A stretch of DNA of 64,000 nt from Trichosporon coremiiforme (GCA_039545355.1 BCJJ01000011.1:330702-394701); one strand, 5' to 3'; shown: positions 41,247 through 52,810, counted from the first letter of the stretch. The notes: generated from the letters alone by a model not told the origin. Numbers and translations are program-made.

Positions 41247-43153
41247 ATGTCCACCACTATGGCGTCAACGACGAAGGCGTACCCCCTGCGGACGATGGCG
41301 GAGTGTGAGTCACCACGACACCCGAGTGTAGCTGATAACAGGCGACGCCATCCTCTGTGCGCCGGGCCACATCGGCGAGATGGAGGAGGTGATGATCAAC
41401 GGCGCCAAGCAGCGTGCATGGAAGAACGTAAGCCCCACTGCTCTGCGTATGCTGATCTCAGCAACCAACCAACTACCGCGCGGCGCTCGAGATGGGTTTC
41501 CAGAAGTACGCGGACCGGGACATGTATGTGTCACCACTGCCGAACTCGAAGGACTACGAGGTGGTGACGTACGGCGAGCAGCGGCGGCGTGTGATCCAGC
41601 TTGCGACGTGGTACCGCTCCCTCGGGCTCGGGCAGGGCAGCAAGGTCGCCGTGGGCGGGACGAACAGCAGCCAGTTCCTCGTCGCAGCTTGGGCTGCGCA
41701 CTACTGCGGGGCGATCCCCGTCTTCATCAACTCGACGCTGCACGTCGACGCCTCCCTGCACTGTCTCGGCATCACGAAGCCCGACCTCATCCTCGGCGAC
41801 GTCGACTTCATCACCGAGCTCGTTCCCATCATGGATAAGCTAAAGGTGGCAGGCGTCGGCCCCATCTACACCTGGGAGCCGACTGAGCACCTCTCCGCCG
41901 ACCTGCGAAGGAGCGCCAAGCCCCTGCCGGCTCACACGCCGAGCAAGGCTGAGATTGCCGCCGTCGAGCGCGGCGAGGGTCTTGAGGGCATGAACGCCGA
42001 CTCGGACGGCCACATCTTCTTCACCTCCGGCACCTCGGGCATGCCCAAGGCGGTCATCTCGAACCAGCGCGCCGCGCTGCACAACTACGTCTCTGGCACC
42101 TTCGCCAGCTTGCGTGCTCAGCTTCGCGCAGGCGCATCTTACGAGCAGGCGACGGCGCCGGCACCGACGCAGGCGAGCATGCTCGTTCCCGCCCCCTTGT
42201 TCCATGTGACGGGCTGCATCTCCTGGACGACGCGGCAGATGACAACGGGCGCCAAGATCGTCTTCATGAAGCGCTGGAGTGTGCCGGAAGCCATTCGGCT
42301 GATCGAGGCGTACAATGTGAACGTCCTCGGTGGCGTGCCGGCCACGACCAAGGCGATCCTCCAGTCCCCCCTCCTGCCGAAGGAGCGCATGTTCACTGCT
42401 GTCTCGTCCGGTGGCGCCCCGATCCAGGCTGGCATGGCGGCGGCGCTCACGAAGCGCTTCCCGGGTCTCAGCGTCAGCAACGGCTGGGGTCTGACGGAGA
42501 CGAACGGACTGCACAACGCCCTCACGGGCCGCGACTACCTCGACAATCCGGAGAGCTGTGGCCCGCCCGTCCCCATCTGCGACATCAAGATTGTCGACCC
42601 CGACACTGGCCGCGAGTGCGGTCCCGAGGAGATGGGCGTCATCTGGGCCCGTGGCTCGAACATCATGAACTGCTACTACGGCAACCCGGAGGCTACGGCC
42701 AAGGTTCTCACGCCTGACGGCTGGTTCAACACGGGCGACATGGGCACTGTCAGCAAGGACGGCTGGCTTTCGATCAGAGACCGTCAGAAGGACATCATCA
42801 TCCGTGGTGGCGAGAACATTGCCTCTGCAGAGGTTGAGAACGCCCTCGCGTCTTTGCCTGAGACGGCAGAGGTCGCCGCGGTCGCTGTTCCGGATCCCGT
42901 GCTCGGAGAGCTCGTTGGGTGTGCCGTCTCCCTCGCCCCGGGCAAAAACCTGACAGAGCTCCAAATCCTTGAGTTGGTAGCCCCGTTGGTCCGGTACGCC
43001 GCCCGACCCGTCATCTGCGTCATCTACGAGGGCGACCTCGACCGCAACGCGAACGGAAAGATCCAGAAGACGACGATCAAGAAGACTGTTGCGGATGAGT
43101 GGGTCAAGAGGACGGGCGGAAAAGCCTGGGTCAGGAATAAGGCCAAGTTGTGA
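41247..43153 (+). CDS. Acyl-CoA synthetase (AMP-binding ligase), probably peroxisomal
   Basis: Three exons, 41247-41304, 41342-41427 and 41462-43153, give 611 residues; introns are 37 and 34 nt. The adenylation signatures are all present: the phosphate loop FFTSGTSGMPKAVISN (~233-248), the A5 motif NGWGLTETNG (~388), GWFNTGDMG (~470), the hinge motif DRQKDIIIRGGENI (~488) and the catalytic lysine region NANGKIQKTTIKK near the end. The enzyme activates a carboxylic acid with ATP and transfers it to CoA. The chain ends in AKL, an accepted variant of the C-terminal peroxisomal targeting signal, so beta-oxidation or a related peroxisomal pathway is likely. Substrate length cannot be read from the sequence. 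Confidence 0.9.
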
Positions 43154-43312
43154 TTTAGGTGTTTGTATAAAGTTAGATGTCAAGATATGCAGTGTTTCCA
43201 ATCAGTGCTGGTCAGCCTAGCACGGAAATTACAATGGCTTGTGCATGTTGATGCAGTGTTACAATGAAGCGTCAGAATCGACCCCGACATATTGATTGTT
43301 CCCCTCGTCTCC

Positions 43313-43763
43313 TCAAAGAAGCTCAACGCGGTAGATCGTTATCCGTCCTCCGACATCGGTGCTGTTCTTCATGTCGAGGCGGAGAGCCGTGACGCCCTTC
43401 ATCTCCGGCAGCCTGGGGTCAGCTTGACACATTCCTTCAACTTACCCCAAGATCTGGCGCGCATTCTTGTCCTCTGGGTAGACGGTGCCAGCGATGTCTC
43501 CAGCCTCAGTCGTTGCCGTCAGCGCTACTGATGTCGGCACAAAGCCACCCTGGAAGGTGAGTGCAATGCGTGTCGGGTCGATAGGCGAAGGGAACTTGAG
43601 CTGGATGAAGGCAGGGCTTGAGGGGGCGGTCCATGCCTCATCGTCGTCGGCAATTAGAGCCTTGCGCGAGGTGCCGGGAGCGCTGGCGGAGACGCTGCGG
43701 TCAGCCTGTATCAGTGAGCATCTACACGCACGCAACCTTGCTGCCTTCCGGAATGAGGTCCAT
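43313..43763 (-). CDS. NR2C2AP-like small discoidin-fold protein
   Basis: Three exons, 43737-43763, 43446-43705 and 43313-43412, give 128 residues in consistent phase. The body matches the eukaryotic NR2C2-associated protein family: DDDEAWTAPSSPAFIQLKFP, then IALTFQGGFVPTSVAL (the family's 'FQGGF' segment), then YPEDKNARQI and a final strand TDVGGRITIYRVELL. The fold is a galactose-binding, discoidin-like beta sandwich. In animals it was named for binding an orphan nuclear receptor, which fungi lack, so the ancestral role must differ and is unknown. The first intron is only 31 nt and uses the donor GTTGCG. The gene is divergent to the mitoribosomal gene (239-bp gap). Confidence 0.78.
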
Positions 43764-44002
43764 ATTTGGGGCAGTCTGTGTGGGCGCGAAAACACATGCA
43801 ACACAGCGAAAGCTTCGTTTCGTCGGCGTAGGGGGGTATGGGTCTCCCAGATTCGATGTTTCCCACGGTGTCATCCGACAAGTCAAGTATCCCACGGTAT
43901 CACACCGCGTAAATCGGAACGGCCTGACTTTTCTTGACGCTCTGCAACAGCAACGAGCTCGAAGCTGGAAGCTTGCAGACCGCACCCATCTCGCCGAACA
44001 CC

Positions 44003-45243
44003 ATGTCCCGACCAATGGCTCGCCTCGTCCCCCGCCTTTCGCGCGGCATCATCTCCTCGGCCACCGCGCCCCGCCCCCAGGGCGCTATCGGCGGTGTCGA
44101 CCTCCGCGTCTTCAACGGCATTGACGGCTTTGTCGGAAAACAGGAGATGGACCGCGTCAACGAGTGGCAGGCTGGTCTGTGGGAGCGTCTCTCGCAGGAG
44201 GTCCGGAGTGAGTCTAGTCATCTTTGCATGGGGAGTGGTGCTGACGCTTGCGCTTCTTTCTTCACGCTGCCGATCAATCCCTGCTCGCGCGATACATTGT
44301 TGCGATAATGCCGACCGCTGACATCTGACGTGATCCCTTGACGCCTTGCTTCACCTGACCTTATATCTGGTAAACAACGACCGAACATGAACTCCCATGA
44401 ATACAGACAACCCCGGCCTCACCTCGATCAGGCAGAAGTGGGACAACGACAGGCTCGACATGACCGACCTCCTGTCGTTCACTGCTCGTGAGCCTACGCT
44501 CTCGCTTGCCTTCAACTACGCCTCCCAGCTCATCAACAACTCTTACTACCTCGAGGGCATGAACGCCGACGCCCCCAAGCCCATCCCCGAGCACTTCCAG
44601 AACCTCGAGGACCGGGTGGCCGCTACGGCTGACGGCATGGCGGGAAGCGGATGGCTCTGGGTGAGTAATGTTTTCTCTTGCTGTCTGGACAGGAGCGTGA
44701 GGCGTGCTCCGGGTGACTGTGGAGATCTCGAGCTGTTTTGGAGACACGAAGAGATGCTTGAGATTGCTCGCGCTCTCTACATGGCATTTGAAGGCGAGGA
44801 CCTGAAGCTCGAGAAGGCTACACATTCCCTTCGTTTGTTCAGCCGCTAACATGCAGCTCGTCAAGGCCGGTGACTCCCTCAGCGACTTCGACGTTATCCC
44901 CACCTTCGGCTCCGGAACGCTCCTCGTCACGATGCGCCAGCAGCGTGGACGTCTCAGCAACGTCCCCGTCTACGGCACGCCGGGTGGCAGCTCTTCCGCA
45001 GCTCCCGAGGCCGCTGAGCCGGCGCAGCAGGAGAAGCCTGCCCCCCGTGCGGCCGGTATCGTCAAGCAGGCTCGTGGCGGTGCCGCCGAGGTTACGCCCC
45101 TCGCCGTCTGCAACCTGTACGAGCTCGCCTACCTCGGCGACCGGTACGGCGTGTTCGGCCGTGGTGACTTTGCCCGTGACTGGTTCAAGAACCTCGACTG
45201 GGACAAGGTCATGAAGCGCACCGCCTCCGCGTCGTCTTGGTAG
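44003..45243 (+). CDS. Mitochondrial small-subunit ribosomal protein with Fe/Mn superoxide-dismutase fold (mS42/mS43 type)
   Basis: Three exons, 44003-44207, 44407-44660 and 44857-45243, give 281 residues. The Arg/Ser/Ala-rich N-terminus (MSRPMARLVPRLSRGIIS) is a mitochondrial presequence. REPTLSLAFNYASQLINNSY and SGWLWLVKAGDSLSDFDVIP follow the SOD pattern of an N-terminal hairpin and the 'GSGW.wLv' strand. Near the C-terminus, CNLYELAYLGDRYGVFGRGD and ARDWFKNLDWDKV match the SOD dimer region. The usual four metal ligands are not all present, as expected for the Rsm26/Mrp1-type ribosomal subunits that adopted this fold. It belongs to the mitochondrial translation machinery; which of the two paralogues it is cannot be settled here. 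Confidence 0.82.
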
Positions 45244-45708
45244 AGAGTGTCACGAAAATCTAGTCATCATGCATTGCATCGCAGCTCATAGCTATCCGAG
45301 GAGCAAACCCAAGAGTTGAATTGCGCCGAGAGAACCGACTGCTACGAGCGTTGAGCGATAACCACTAACAGGGGACTTGAGGGAACTCCCCAGCTATGCA
45401 ACTCGTCTCCAGCTCTCTGCTTCGCAGCTGGCCTCGCTGCCATCAACGGCTCACTTGTGTTCGCTGTACCCCGTGGTCCGCTCACGATACCAGTGTCCGA
45501 CACTCCGAAGGGTGGCCGGTCCGGCGGGACAAATTCTGCTTCCGCTACAGACCTCCACCGTGGCGTGCCTGACGATCGGAAAAGTCTGGCATCAGCTGCG
45601 GGACCAATTCCTCCTCTTCGTGCACCCTTCGTTCGTCCCTTCGTTTTTCTTCATTCTGAGAGCATTCCCGAGCTCCTAGGAGCGTAAAAGAGCAGGAGAT
45701 GCAAAAAC

Positions 45709-45828
45709 GGTCCTCGCCGGGATTTGAACCCGGGGCCACTCCCAATCGCTGTCCGAAGACAGTTGGAGGCAAAGCTCAAGATGTTAGATCACCCTAAGAG
45801 AGTATGATAACCACTACACCACGAGAAC
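45709..45828 (-). tRNA. tRNA-Pro (anticodon AGG) with a 47-nt intron
   Basis: On the minus strand the acceptor GTTCTCG pairs with CGAGGAC over 7 bp. The anticodon stem is CTCTC with GGGAG (one G-T pair), and the T stem CCGGG/CCCGG flanks TTCAAAT. The spliced anticodon loop TTAGGGT is the usual tRNA-Pro(AGG) loop, and the discriminator is C, as in other fungal tRNA-Pro. The intron follows position 37 and contains an internal hairpin around CTGTCTTCGGACAG. A T5 run directly downstream serves as terminator. Confidence 0.9.
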
Positions 45829-46276
45829 GTCCGAAGACAGGTCTTGCAAGCCTGGCCGCCGCTGCCTCCTGTAGTGGCAGCGATACCCTGGTAGTCAGTT
45901 GCGTTCTCCAGATCTCGTGCAGTCTTGCAAGCCTTGGATCGATCTGGAAGCTCGTTATCATGTCGTCCGACAAGTCAGCCATATAAACCGTGGTTCACGG
46001 TCGCCAGAGACGTCTTCCTGAGCGTATTGACCATATGGGGCTCATCTGTGCAACTTGTTTGCCCCCGCAATGCCGTGTGTATCCTCCGCAGAATCGTTCC
46101 AGTCCGCGCTGGCTCGGGGGAACAGCAGTCTCGCTCCGCTGCGTCCCTCGCCAGCGCCTGCGCTTTGCTAGTCAGACACCAATTCTCAGTCAACGTGTTC
46201 ATGTTCTGTAAACCTCCCAATTCGTCTCTACACCGGCCTGCGAACTTCCGTCAATCAACCTTTGACGAAGACGACC
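45829..46276. other. Intergenic, leader of the next gene
   Basis: 448 bp upstream of the first orphan membrane protein. Only short frames; the last part is pyrimidine-rich. Confidence 0.5.
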
Positions 46277-47178
46277 ATGTTTGAACTCTTTTCCATCATG
46301 GCGTGGTTCATTTCGTCCCTCCTTCATGCCTCCGACGTGGTCATTGATGACCTCCTCGACCTGAATGAGGTGGTCGCCTTCTTCATCATTCTCGATATCG
46401 TTATACCCCTGCTCAGACCCTTCTTCTATGGTTGTTTGGCAACGGTGCTCATGGTCCGCGACTCTCATGCCAGACTCCGTCTGTCCGTTAGCAACCTCTG
46501 CACCGCCTTCTCGAACAATCGAATCTACCTAACTCTCGCAAAGTTCATCCTCGGCCTGATTTGGGTCATTGCCGACAAACTGTTCCTTGACGAGAACGGG
46601 CACCCCGACGCTGGTGACGACTCGATGTTGCCAGCTGAACGCAACGGGTAAGTTTCTCTCCTGATCCAGTCAACAGACTAGTGACTCATTCCAGGCCCGG
46701 CCCGCAAGCTCCTGAGGCTGTCGACACCGAGCCATCCCAGTACGCTCTGACCACGTCGCCCATGTCGAACACGTGAGTAGTGTTCCATTTGGCCCAGAAA
46801 CCCATCACCAGTCCCGCAGACTCATCGTAGGCTTACTTCAGATTCTCGCGTCTTGATCACGATGTTCCTGTAGCCCTTAATTCCCTCGGAATCAGCTCTA
46901 CCCCCCTCGAGAATGCTTCGGACCACGCGGAATCGTGAGTCGTCTATCACCAGCCCATGATGTAGCTGATCACCAGGTCATGGTCTAACCTGTCCTCGGA
47001 GAGCAACGGCAAAGTCCCCAGCTTCGCGCTGAGTACCACGCAGAGTGACGGTGGTACTACCTATATGCCCATGTCAGACTGCGAGTCCTCTGATAGCAGT
47101 AGCTGGCCATCGATTCCTTCGGACTTAATCGATTCTGGCAATGATTGCCTGAGAAGATCATCTTTCTCCTCATCGTAA
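46277..47178 (+). CDS. Orphan membrane protein with hydrophobic N-terminus and Ser-rich tail
   Basis: Four exons, 46277-46647, 46695-46772, 46842-46934 and 46977-47178, give 247 residues with consistent phase. The N-terminal 125 residues hold an amphipathic opening (MFELFSIMAWFISSLLHA), a span FFIILDIVIPLLRPFFYG with its continuation, and another span LTLAKFILGLIWVIADKLF. The remainder (~120 residues) is hydrophilic and Ser/Thr/Asp-rich, ending LRRSSFSSS. There is no similarity I recognise. It has more A/T-ending codons than the housekeeping genes, which may mean low expression or recent origin. It is the first of a block of orphan membrane-protein genes on the same strand. Confidence 0.72.
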
Positions 47179-47492
47179 GCTGTCCTTTGTAGATAGAGCG
47201 CTCAATACGCTATATCAAGCGAACTATCACAGTTGACTCTTTGGAGTCACAGCGGTGATGCTTTTTTTGTACGAGAAAAAAGACACTTACGTTGCGCTGT
47301 TCACCTCTAAACCGGCAGTGGTCTCAGTGAGGATTGCTGCACTGACGCGCGCACGTGCGGTTACACAAGCGACCTGGAGACAGTGTCTTGCTTTCGTCTC
47401 TTCTCCTTTATCATCTGACCTCCTGACTCTTCAACTTGGACACCGTCTAGAGTGCATTCTCCGGACGAACGGACTGACACTAATACAGCAAG
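47179..47492. other. Intergenic between orphan membrane-protein genes
   Basis: 314 bp, with an A/T-rich patch near 47259-47285. No gene seen. Confidence 0.5.
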
Positions 47493-47756
47493 ATGAACCC
47501 CAAGATCGCAAGGCTCATTCACCGTACCGTGATCGCCTCTCAACTTACTCTGATTTACCTCCTCGTCTTCGGCTTTTGCGGCGTGGTGGCCTACATGGCC
47601 GTCGTGTTCCAGATCGTCATCATCCGCGCCCTCACCGGTGCTCTTCCCAAACCCACGCCTCGCATGCAGAATTGGAGACCTCAGGTGGTCCACCCATACC
47701 ATCATCTTCAGCCTCCTCCACCTCTTCCCGAGGTCCGAGCCAGGTGGATCGCGTGA
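47493..47756 (+). CDS. Small single-pass orphan membrane protein (87 aa)
   Basis: Single exon. After a basic MNPKIARLIHRT comes a hydrophobic segment of about 30 residues (LTLIYLLVFGFCGVVAYMAV and onward to IVIIRAL). A short tail follows, rich in Pro/His, with PPPPLP near the end, and stops at WIA. The positive-inside rule puts the N-terminus in the cytosol unless the long segment forms a hairpin. An AG|GTGG within the tail could be a splice donor, so the real protein may be longer. No family recognised. Confidence 0.55.
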   Translation: MNPKIARLIHRTVIASQLTLIYLLVFGFCGVVAYMAVVFQIVIIRALTGALPKPTPRMQNWRPQVVHPYHHLQPPPPLPEVRARWIA

Positions 47757-48189
47757 TGACTAGTCCCGGAACTCCATCACGTATGCACTGATGCAGAGCA
47801 CCAGTCATCTGTATACCGGGGTAACAGGAGAAGCTTATGCATCGATGAATTTACTGGAAGCATACGAGCTGAGGTTAACTGTCGCAGGCTCAATGCATGC
47901 TCGAGGTCATGGTTCACGTGCGACGGTGAATTTCCACGGGAGTCACACATCCGCCACACACGCGGTCCTGGCACATCCTGTCTGTTGTTTGCGGGGCGCA
48001 GGCTTCCACTACCCGTGCATTATCGACACCAACCGGTCGTCAGATACATGACTCGCAACCGCACGCGGTGACTCATTGCTGAGATGACGACGGAATCAAG
48101 TTGACGGGCAAGGCCCGCTTTGCTCCAAACTTCACCCATTCTACGATTGTCGCTCAGATCTTAGCTCCCGTTTGTCTCAAACCATCACC
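47757..48189. other. Intergenic between orphan membrane-protein genes
   Basis: 433 bp. No coding frame of interest; the last 50 bases look like a leader. Confidence 0.5.
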
Positions 48190-48453
48190 ATGCCCAAGGC
48201 CTCCGAGATCATCCAACAGTTCATCAAGAAAGAGCTGCACCTCTGGGTCATCTCTTTCGTTTTCGTCGTATGCTATGGGTCCCCCCTCCTGCGCGCTTAT
48301 CGTTTTGCAATTACGGATTTCGAGAGGGCTATTTATGGCGTCTGCTTTCCCGAACTTCCGCACCTAGTTCACTGGTCGCTCGAAGGCAAGTTTTACAACG
48401 CTCTCAACCTCCTCATCGTTGCCCTGACCGGGAATGGCTCTTGTCTCGGCTGA
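48190..48453 (+). CDS. Small orphan membrane protein (87 aa)
   Basis: Single open frame from an ATG in good context (ACC ATG CCC). MPKASEIIQQFIKKEL is a polar, amphipathic start. Next come a span VISFVFVVCYGSPLLRAY, a loop with DFERAIYG, and a second hydrophobic segment FYNALNLLIVALTGN running into the stop. The arrangement, and a shared PLLR just after the first span, recall the N-terminal half of the gene at 46277. It could be a truncated relative whose Ser-rich tail has been lost, or the stop may be bypassed by an intron I cannot place. Function unknown. Confidence 0.5.
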   Translation: MPKASEIIQQFIKKELHLWVISFVFVVCYGSPLLRAYRFAITDFERAIYGVCFPELPHLVHWSLEGKFYNALNLLIVALTGNGSCLG

Positions 48454-49392
48454 GTGGCATTTTCGGGCAACTCCCGAGTTTCAACTCCATGCTCCCGACA
48501 TTGAGGATATCCAGCGCATCTTTCCCCTACGGCAGCCGGCGCGCCAGCGGTAGCGTTTGTGGTTCTTAGCCAGTTCACGATCCGGTCACATCGGTTGAGC
48601 TCATGCAAGATCTGAGAAGATCATTGAAAACGCAGCCCGTCTGAATGGCATGTGGCAGGTGGAGGTCGCTCCCATGCAGCCCACGGCAGACGCTCATTCG
48701 GACTCAATGGACCAGAAAGGCGTGCGGCCATATCTCGAACCATTTGGACACGGAATGAAGCACATCGGCAAGACCTCGCAGCACCATTTGGGGACCAGGA
48801 CATCCGCATCGCTTCAGCTCATGTGACGCTCCGTGAGGAAAAATCATGCGACTTCGCCGTCTCCAGCAATTCCGGATCGTCGAGGATGGGTGCTCGAGGG
48901 GCGAGTGGTGGGAACCGCAGAGCTTGAGATCCCACATCCGGCAGCTCTCATCCACCGCACGCGTTTGTCCCGACCCATCCCACGCAACCTGCACCCCATG
49001 ACCCGCACGCCGGTGGGAAACATACTGCTGTCGATCTAAGTGAGTGCGCACTTCCGCACTGCCATCGCGCCAAAGGGGTCTGGGCGCGTGGAAAGAGATC
49101 CTGAGCTGCGTGTTGTGGTGCGAACCTCGCATATGCTCAAGGTTGCTGCGACGCTGAGCGCCAGGTGCGATGAACTCACGTCGTGCGCTGTGTGATTCCA
49201 AGCCACTTGTCCAGAGCGGGCGGCGCAGGCGAGACGTAGCACCGCCGCGGTGCGCAGGTGCGAGGGCTGAGTAGACAGCTGCCTTGTCTTGAGCGTTGAA
49301 GTGCTTGAGCAACAAAGCTATAAAGCCTGGCTCCCCATCGCGATGCTGCTGTCACTCTCATCGCCGTCATCTCGGCGTTTTAATCCGGCACC
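48454..49392. other. Intergenic, no gene called
   Basis: About 0.9 kb. A reverse-strand frame at 48704-49315 is open for 203 codons but has no recognisable feature and an amino-acid make-up like random GC-rich sequence. The last 80 bases are a leader. Confidence 0.4.
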
Positions 49393-51108
49393 ATGCGCCC
49401 TCTTCCTCCTCTTCTCGTCTACTTCACCGTCCTTCTCCTGCAGCTCGTGATGGTAGACTCGTATCCCATCGACCTCGAGCACAATCTAAAGCCGAAGCGT
49501 GGTCCCCGTAATCGCCCCCCCTCTCCCGACTTCCCCTTTTGGCCCCAATTTCGCTTCATCATCAACTCTTGGCAGCACATGCTTCTCCTCTTCACGGTAA
49601 GTCTCGCATGTTGCTGAGAAATCGAGCTAAATGCAGGCCTGGATTCTCTTCAACGCCTACTGCAAGGTCAAGGAGTGGTTAGACTCGACCACTCCCGTGA
49701 ACAATCACAACGGAACCAACGGTGTGCATCTCCCCTCTTCCGACTCGGAGTCGAGCCTCTTGAGCTTAAGCGCGAGTGTAGTCTCAAGCTACTCCACCTT
49801 TTCGTGAGTCTTGTTAAGGGCGATACACGTCTGAGACCTTCTGAATCTTGGGGCCGTCCAGGAATCTTCAATACTAACAGCACAGGAGCGCTTCCGCGCT
49901 TCCTCCCGAGCTGTACGACCCCGTCTTCGCTACGCCTCCCGCCGCCCCTGCACCGCGAACCAACTGGGATGATGAACTGGCCTCCATTCGTCGCCAGCTC
50001 CGCCGCGATCATTCCGGTAATGCCATCCCGCTCACTGAGACTGCTCAAGATCAACAGGTGAACGGTGAACTTATCATTGGATCGGATAGCGGCCGCCAGC
50101 TGTCAGTGCCTGCTGTCGTTCGTCACCCGAGGCGTGAGGCTGAGCGTCTCGACACGTCTGGTTCCGCCAGCTTCAACGGCACGGCGGGTGTGGGAGGTGT
50201 CATCTCTCGCAGCTCCGGCAATGGGTACGCGACCGGTTGGGACGAGAACGAGCTGGGCGCCTACACCAACACTGAGCACCCTCCCACCGCTGACTCCGAT
50301 TCTTCCGTCACCCCTGACCTCACCTTGTCCTGCACTGCGGCCGCCTCCCAGGCTGACAACGGTATGGAGTCTGGGATTGCCTACAACTCACCCGGCAAAA
50401 ACAAAAGTCAGCGCTTCTTCTTCGCTGTCGCAAAGAAGGGTAACAGCAAGCGCTCTGTTCACTTTTCCTCGCCTCTTGAGACTCACCACTGGTCGGCTGA
50501 GACTGCGAGCGAGCTTGATTCGAGTAACATTGTCCCCCGCCAGACTACCACCAATGGCTTCAGCACCTCCAATGGTAAAACTGTAAGAGCCACCGGTGAC
50601 CACTTCGGTCAGCCGTACCGGGCGATTGTGCTGATGAACTCAGGCCAACTCGCAGCCTGTCGTCAATCATTCTGTCATGAACCAGCCAGCGACCGCCGCT
50701 AAACGTTCTCTGCCCGCTACTGTCCCTGTCAACGGTACCTCCCACGGCCACATCCCCCCTGGGGAGATTGTGGCTTCTCGTCCCGCCCCTCGCCCACGCT
50801 CCGGGTGGCGCTCTGCCAGCATCTCCTCCCTGGAGGCCGTCACCGTCTCTCCAGCCATCCCTGACAGGGCCCGCGCAGGTGTCCCGCCCTCGTACGACTC
50901 CGTGGTAGCGGCCGAAGAGGACGAATTCGATGTTCAACGCTTGGCCGGGTCCACGCTTTGCATTGTTGGTACTCCGACCGCCCGTCGTCCTACACGTCTT
51001 GAGAGTGTCCGCGAGCCATGGTCGGACCTTTCGATGCTCCCTGATCTGCCCGGCCATGATAACTTGCGTGACGCGTTCAAGGACCGTACGCTCCGCGGAA
51101 GGATGTGA
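49393..51108 (+). CDS. Orphan secretory-pathway membrane protein with long disordered tail and PPSY motif
   Basis: Four exons, 49393-49596, 49637-49803, 49886-50582 and 50644-51108, give 510 residues. MRPLPPLLVYFTVLLLQLVM is a signal peptide or first span. A ~35-residue Pro/Arg-rich loop (SYPIDLEHNLKPKRGPRNRP) leads to a clear span, HMLLLFTAWILFNAY, split by intron 1. About 430 hydrophilic, Ser/Thr/Pro-rich residues follow, presumably cytosolic. Near residues 437-440 is PPSY in GVPPSYDSVVAAEEDEFD, a PPxY motif that binds WW domains of Nedd4/Rsp5-type ubiquitin ligases. The last intron has a GCTGATG branch site and restores frame exactly. Not recognised as a known family; an adaptor or cargo role with Rsp5 is inferred. 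Confidence 0.75.
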
Positions 51109-52810
51109 GCGCTGCGTGGGCTTGGTCTCTAAAGTACAGGAGCGCCCGCAAGTCACCGTCGCTCCGCGGCCCATAGTGTGCGCACACGCGTACAAAGGAA
51201 CAATGGACCCAGTATTCAACTCCCTTTCAACCGATGATAAATAATACGAAAATCCTAGAAAAGACACATAGATAAGGCTGCATGAAACGACTTCCATGTA
51301 CATAATACCTTAAGCCTTTGTGGTCGGGACTTGATCATTGTCAGACCATGTAAAGAACGCTTGGTAGATAGGAGCGTTCGTCAAGAAAGTCGCAACGGTG
51401 ACATTAGAAAGGCCAGCCGTACCGTCGGACGAGCCCTCACATGAAACCTCCCAGCCCGATACGCCCAAACCTCCGCCGGTCCGCAAACTCACGAAGATCC
51501 TCACCGCGGTCCGGATAAGATAACCGTGAACCTCACGAGCCCCGAGGCCATCAGTGAGGATGAAACCGTGTACCTGTCGCTGATCCGCACGTGGACCCCA
51601 TACCGCGAGTTTCTTGGCACGCCTCTGGGCGGCGGACGAGAAACGCAGGCTACTCGGTGCCGACGAGTCAGATGACGTACTCCGCCATTGGGGCCGTCAG
51701 GGCTGGGATGTCCGGCGCCGGGAAGTCTCAAGCGGATGGCGACCGACGTCACGCTCCACGCCGCCGCCATCTCGGCTAGCTCGGATTGCGACGCTGGAGG
51801 AGGGCGGAGCATGGCCGCGGCGGTGCGGCGTCGGTTCCCTCGGCTAGGTGTATAACCCGGAGCTCAGGGCCTGATAGGAGAATGATAAGGCCAGCAAGCT
51901 GAACCTTAGACTGTACGTGACCCTAGATTATCCAGATCTATGCTGCGCGGTCCAGGGTCTAGAGCCAAGGCGTTTCTTGGCCTCGGCTGCAGGCTTCTCC
52001 GTGCGGCAAGCGTAGACGTGCCTCGACTTTGCCTAACATCCGACAAGCACGCCCAGCCTTAGAATTGGCGCCCGGATCGCGCTATCGCCCGGGCCTGGCT
52101 CGAGTGACTTGGCAGAAGATCGCCCTGCCTTCCCCATGTCGCGGGGGTCGTGTGCCCTGCCCTTCGTGGTCGGGAAGCTGCGCTCGACGCCTCTGCCGGA
52201 CGGCATGCGCGCGGCGTATCTTGATGTCTTGGTCGATCTCGTCACGCTGGTGCTGCTTGGCATGCGGCTCAGTGCTGATACGCAGCAGCGATATAGGCAC
52301 ACTCTTAACCAGAGGCATGTCAAGAACATGGATCTCGAGCCCAGTCACACACAGCTCACGACCGCCCTTGCACACTCTCACTCACTCGACGTACCTTTGC
52401 ACACTCGACGGACATCCTCTCGCTCTCACACTCACTCTCGCGCCTCCTCCAGAGCTTCCAGCTTCCCAGTATTGAGAGACGCAGTCCTGTCAAACAGACA
52501 CGACGCTTGTGTGGTTTTCTGTCCAGTCACCCGCAGACACCGGAAGGGACGCAAGCCTCGCGCAACAACCCCGTACACTCACCTGTCTCTCGAAAGTTCC
52601 CTCATCCCCGTCGGAGCGTCCGGGGCGACCAAGGTATCTCCTGCCGCCAGTGCACAAGCAACTCGCAACAGGTGATCAGACATCTGTCTCGCGACCACTT
52701 CTCATTCTCTCCATTCCGCCTCCCCTACCAACCAGTGATCCGACTTACATCGATCGCCAGCCTCACCACCTCTGAACCGAATCACTGCAATACCACAAAC
52801 GACACTCAAG
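51109..52810. other. 1.7-kb intergenic region, possible small minus-strand gene not resolved
   Basis: The minus strand from 51812 to 51310 is open in two overlapping frames (SSSLMASGLVRFTVILSG, then EVSCEGSSDGTAGLSNVTVA) that might be joined by an intron, but I could not find a phase-consistent junction. The plus strand from ~52330 is a pyrimidine-rich leader for the gene at 52811. Confidence 0.3.

Noticed and set aside
41840..43201. 453-codon reverse frame over the acyl-CoA synthetase
   Set aside because: Shadow of a strongly conserved gene; no motif of its own.
48704..49315. 203-codon reverse frame in the orphan cluster
   Set aside because: No hydrophobic span, motif or splice-linked exon, and the amino-acid make-up is like translated non-coding DNA.
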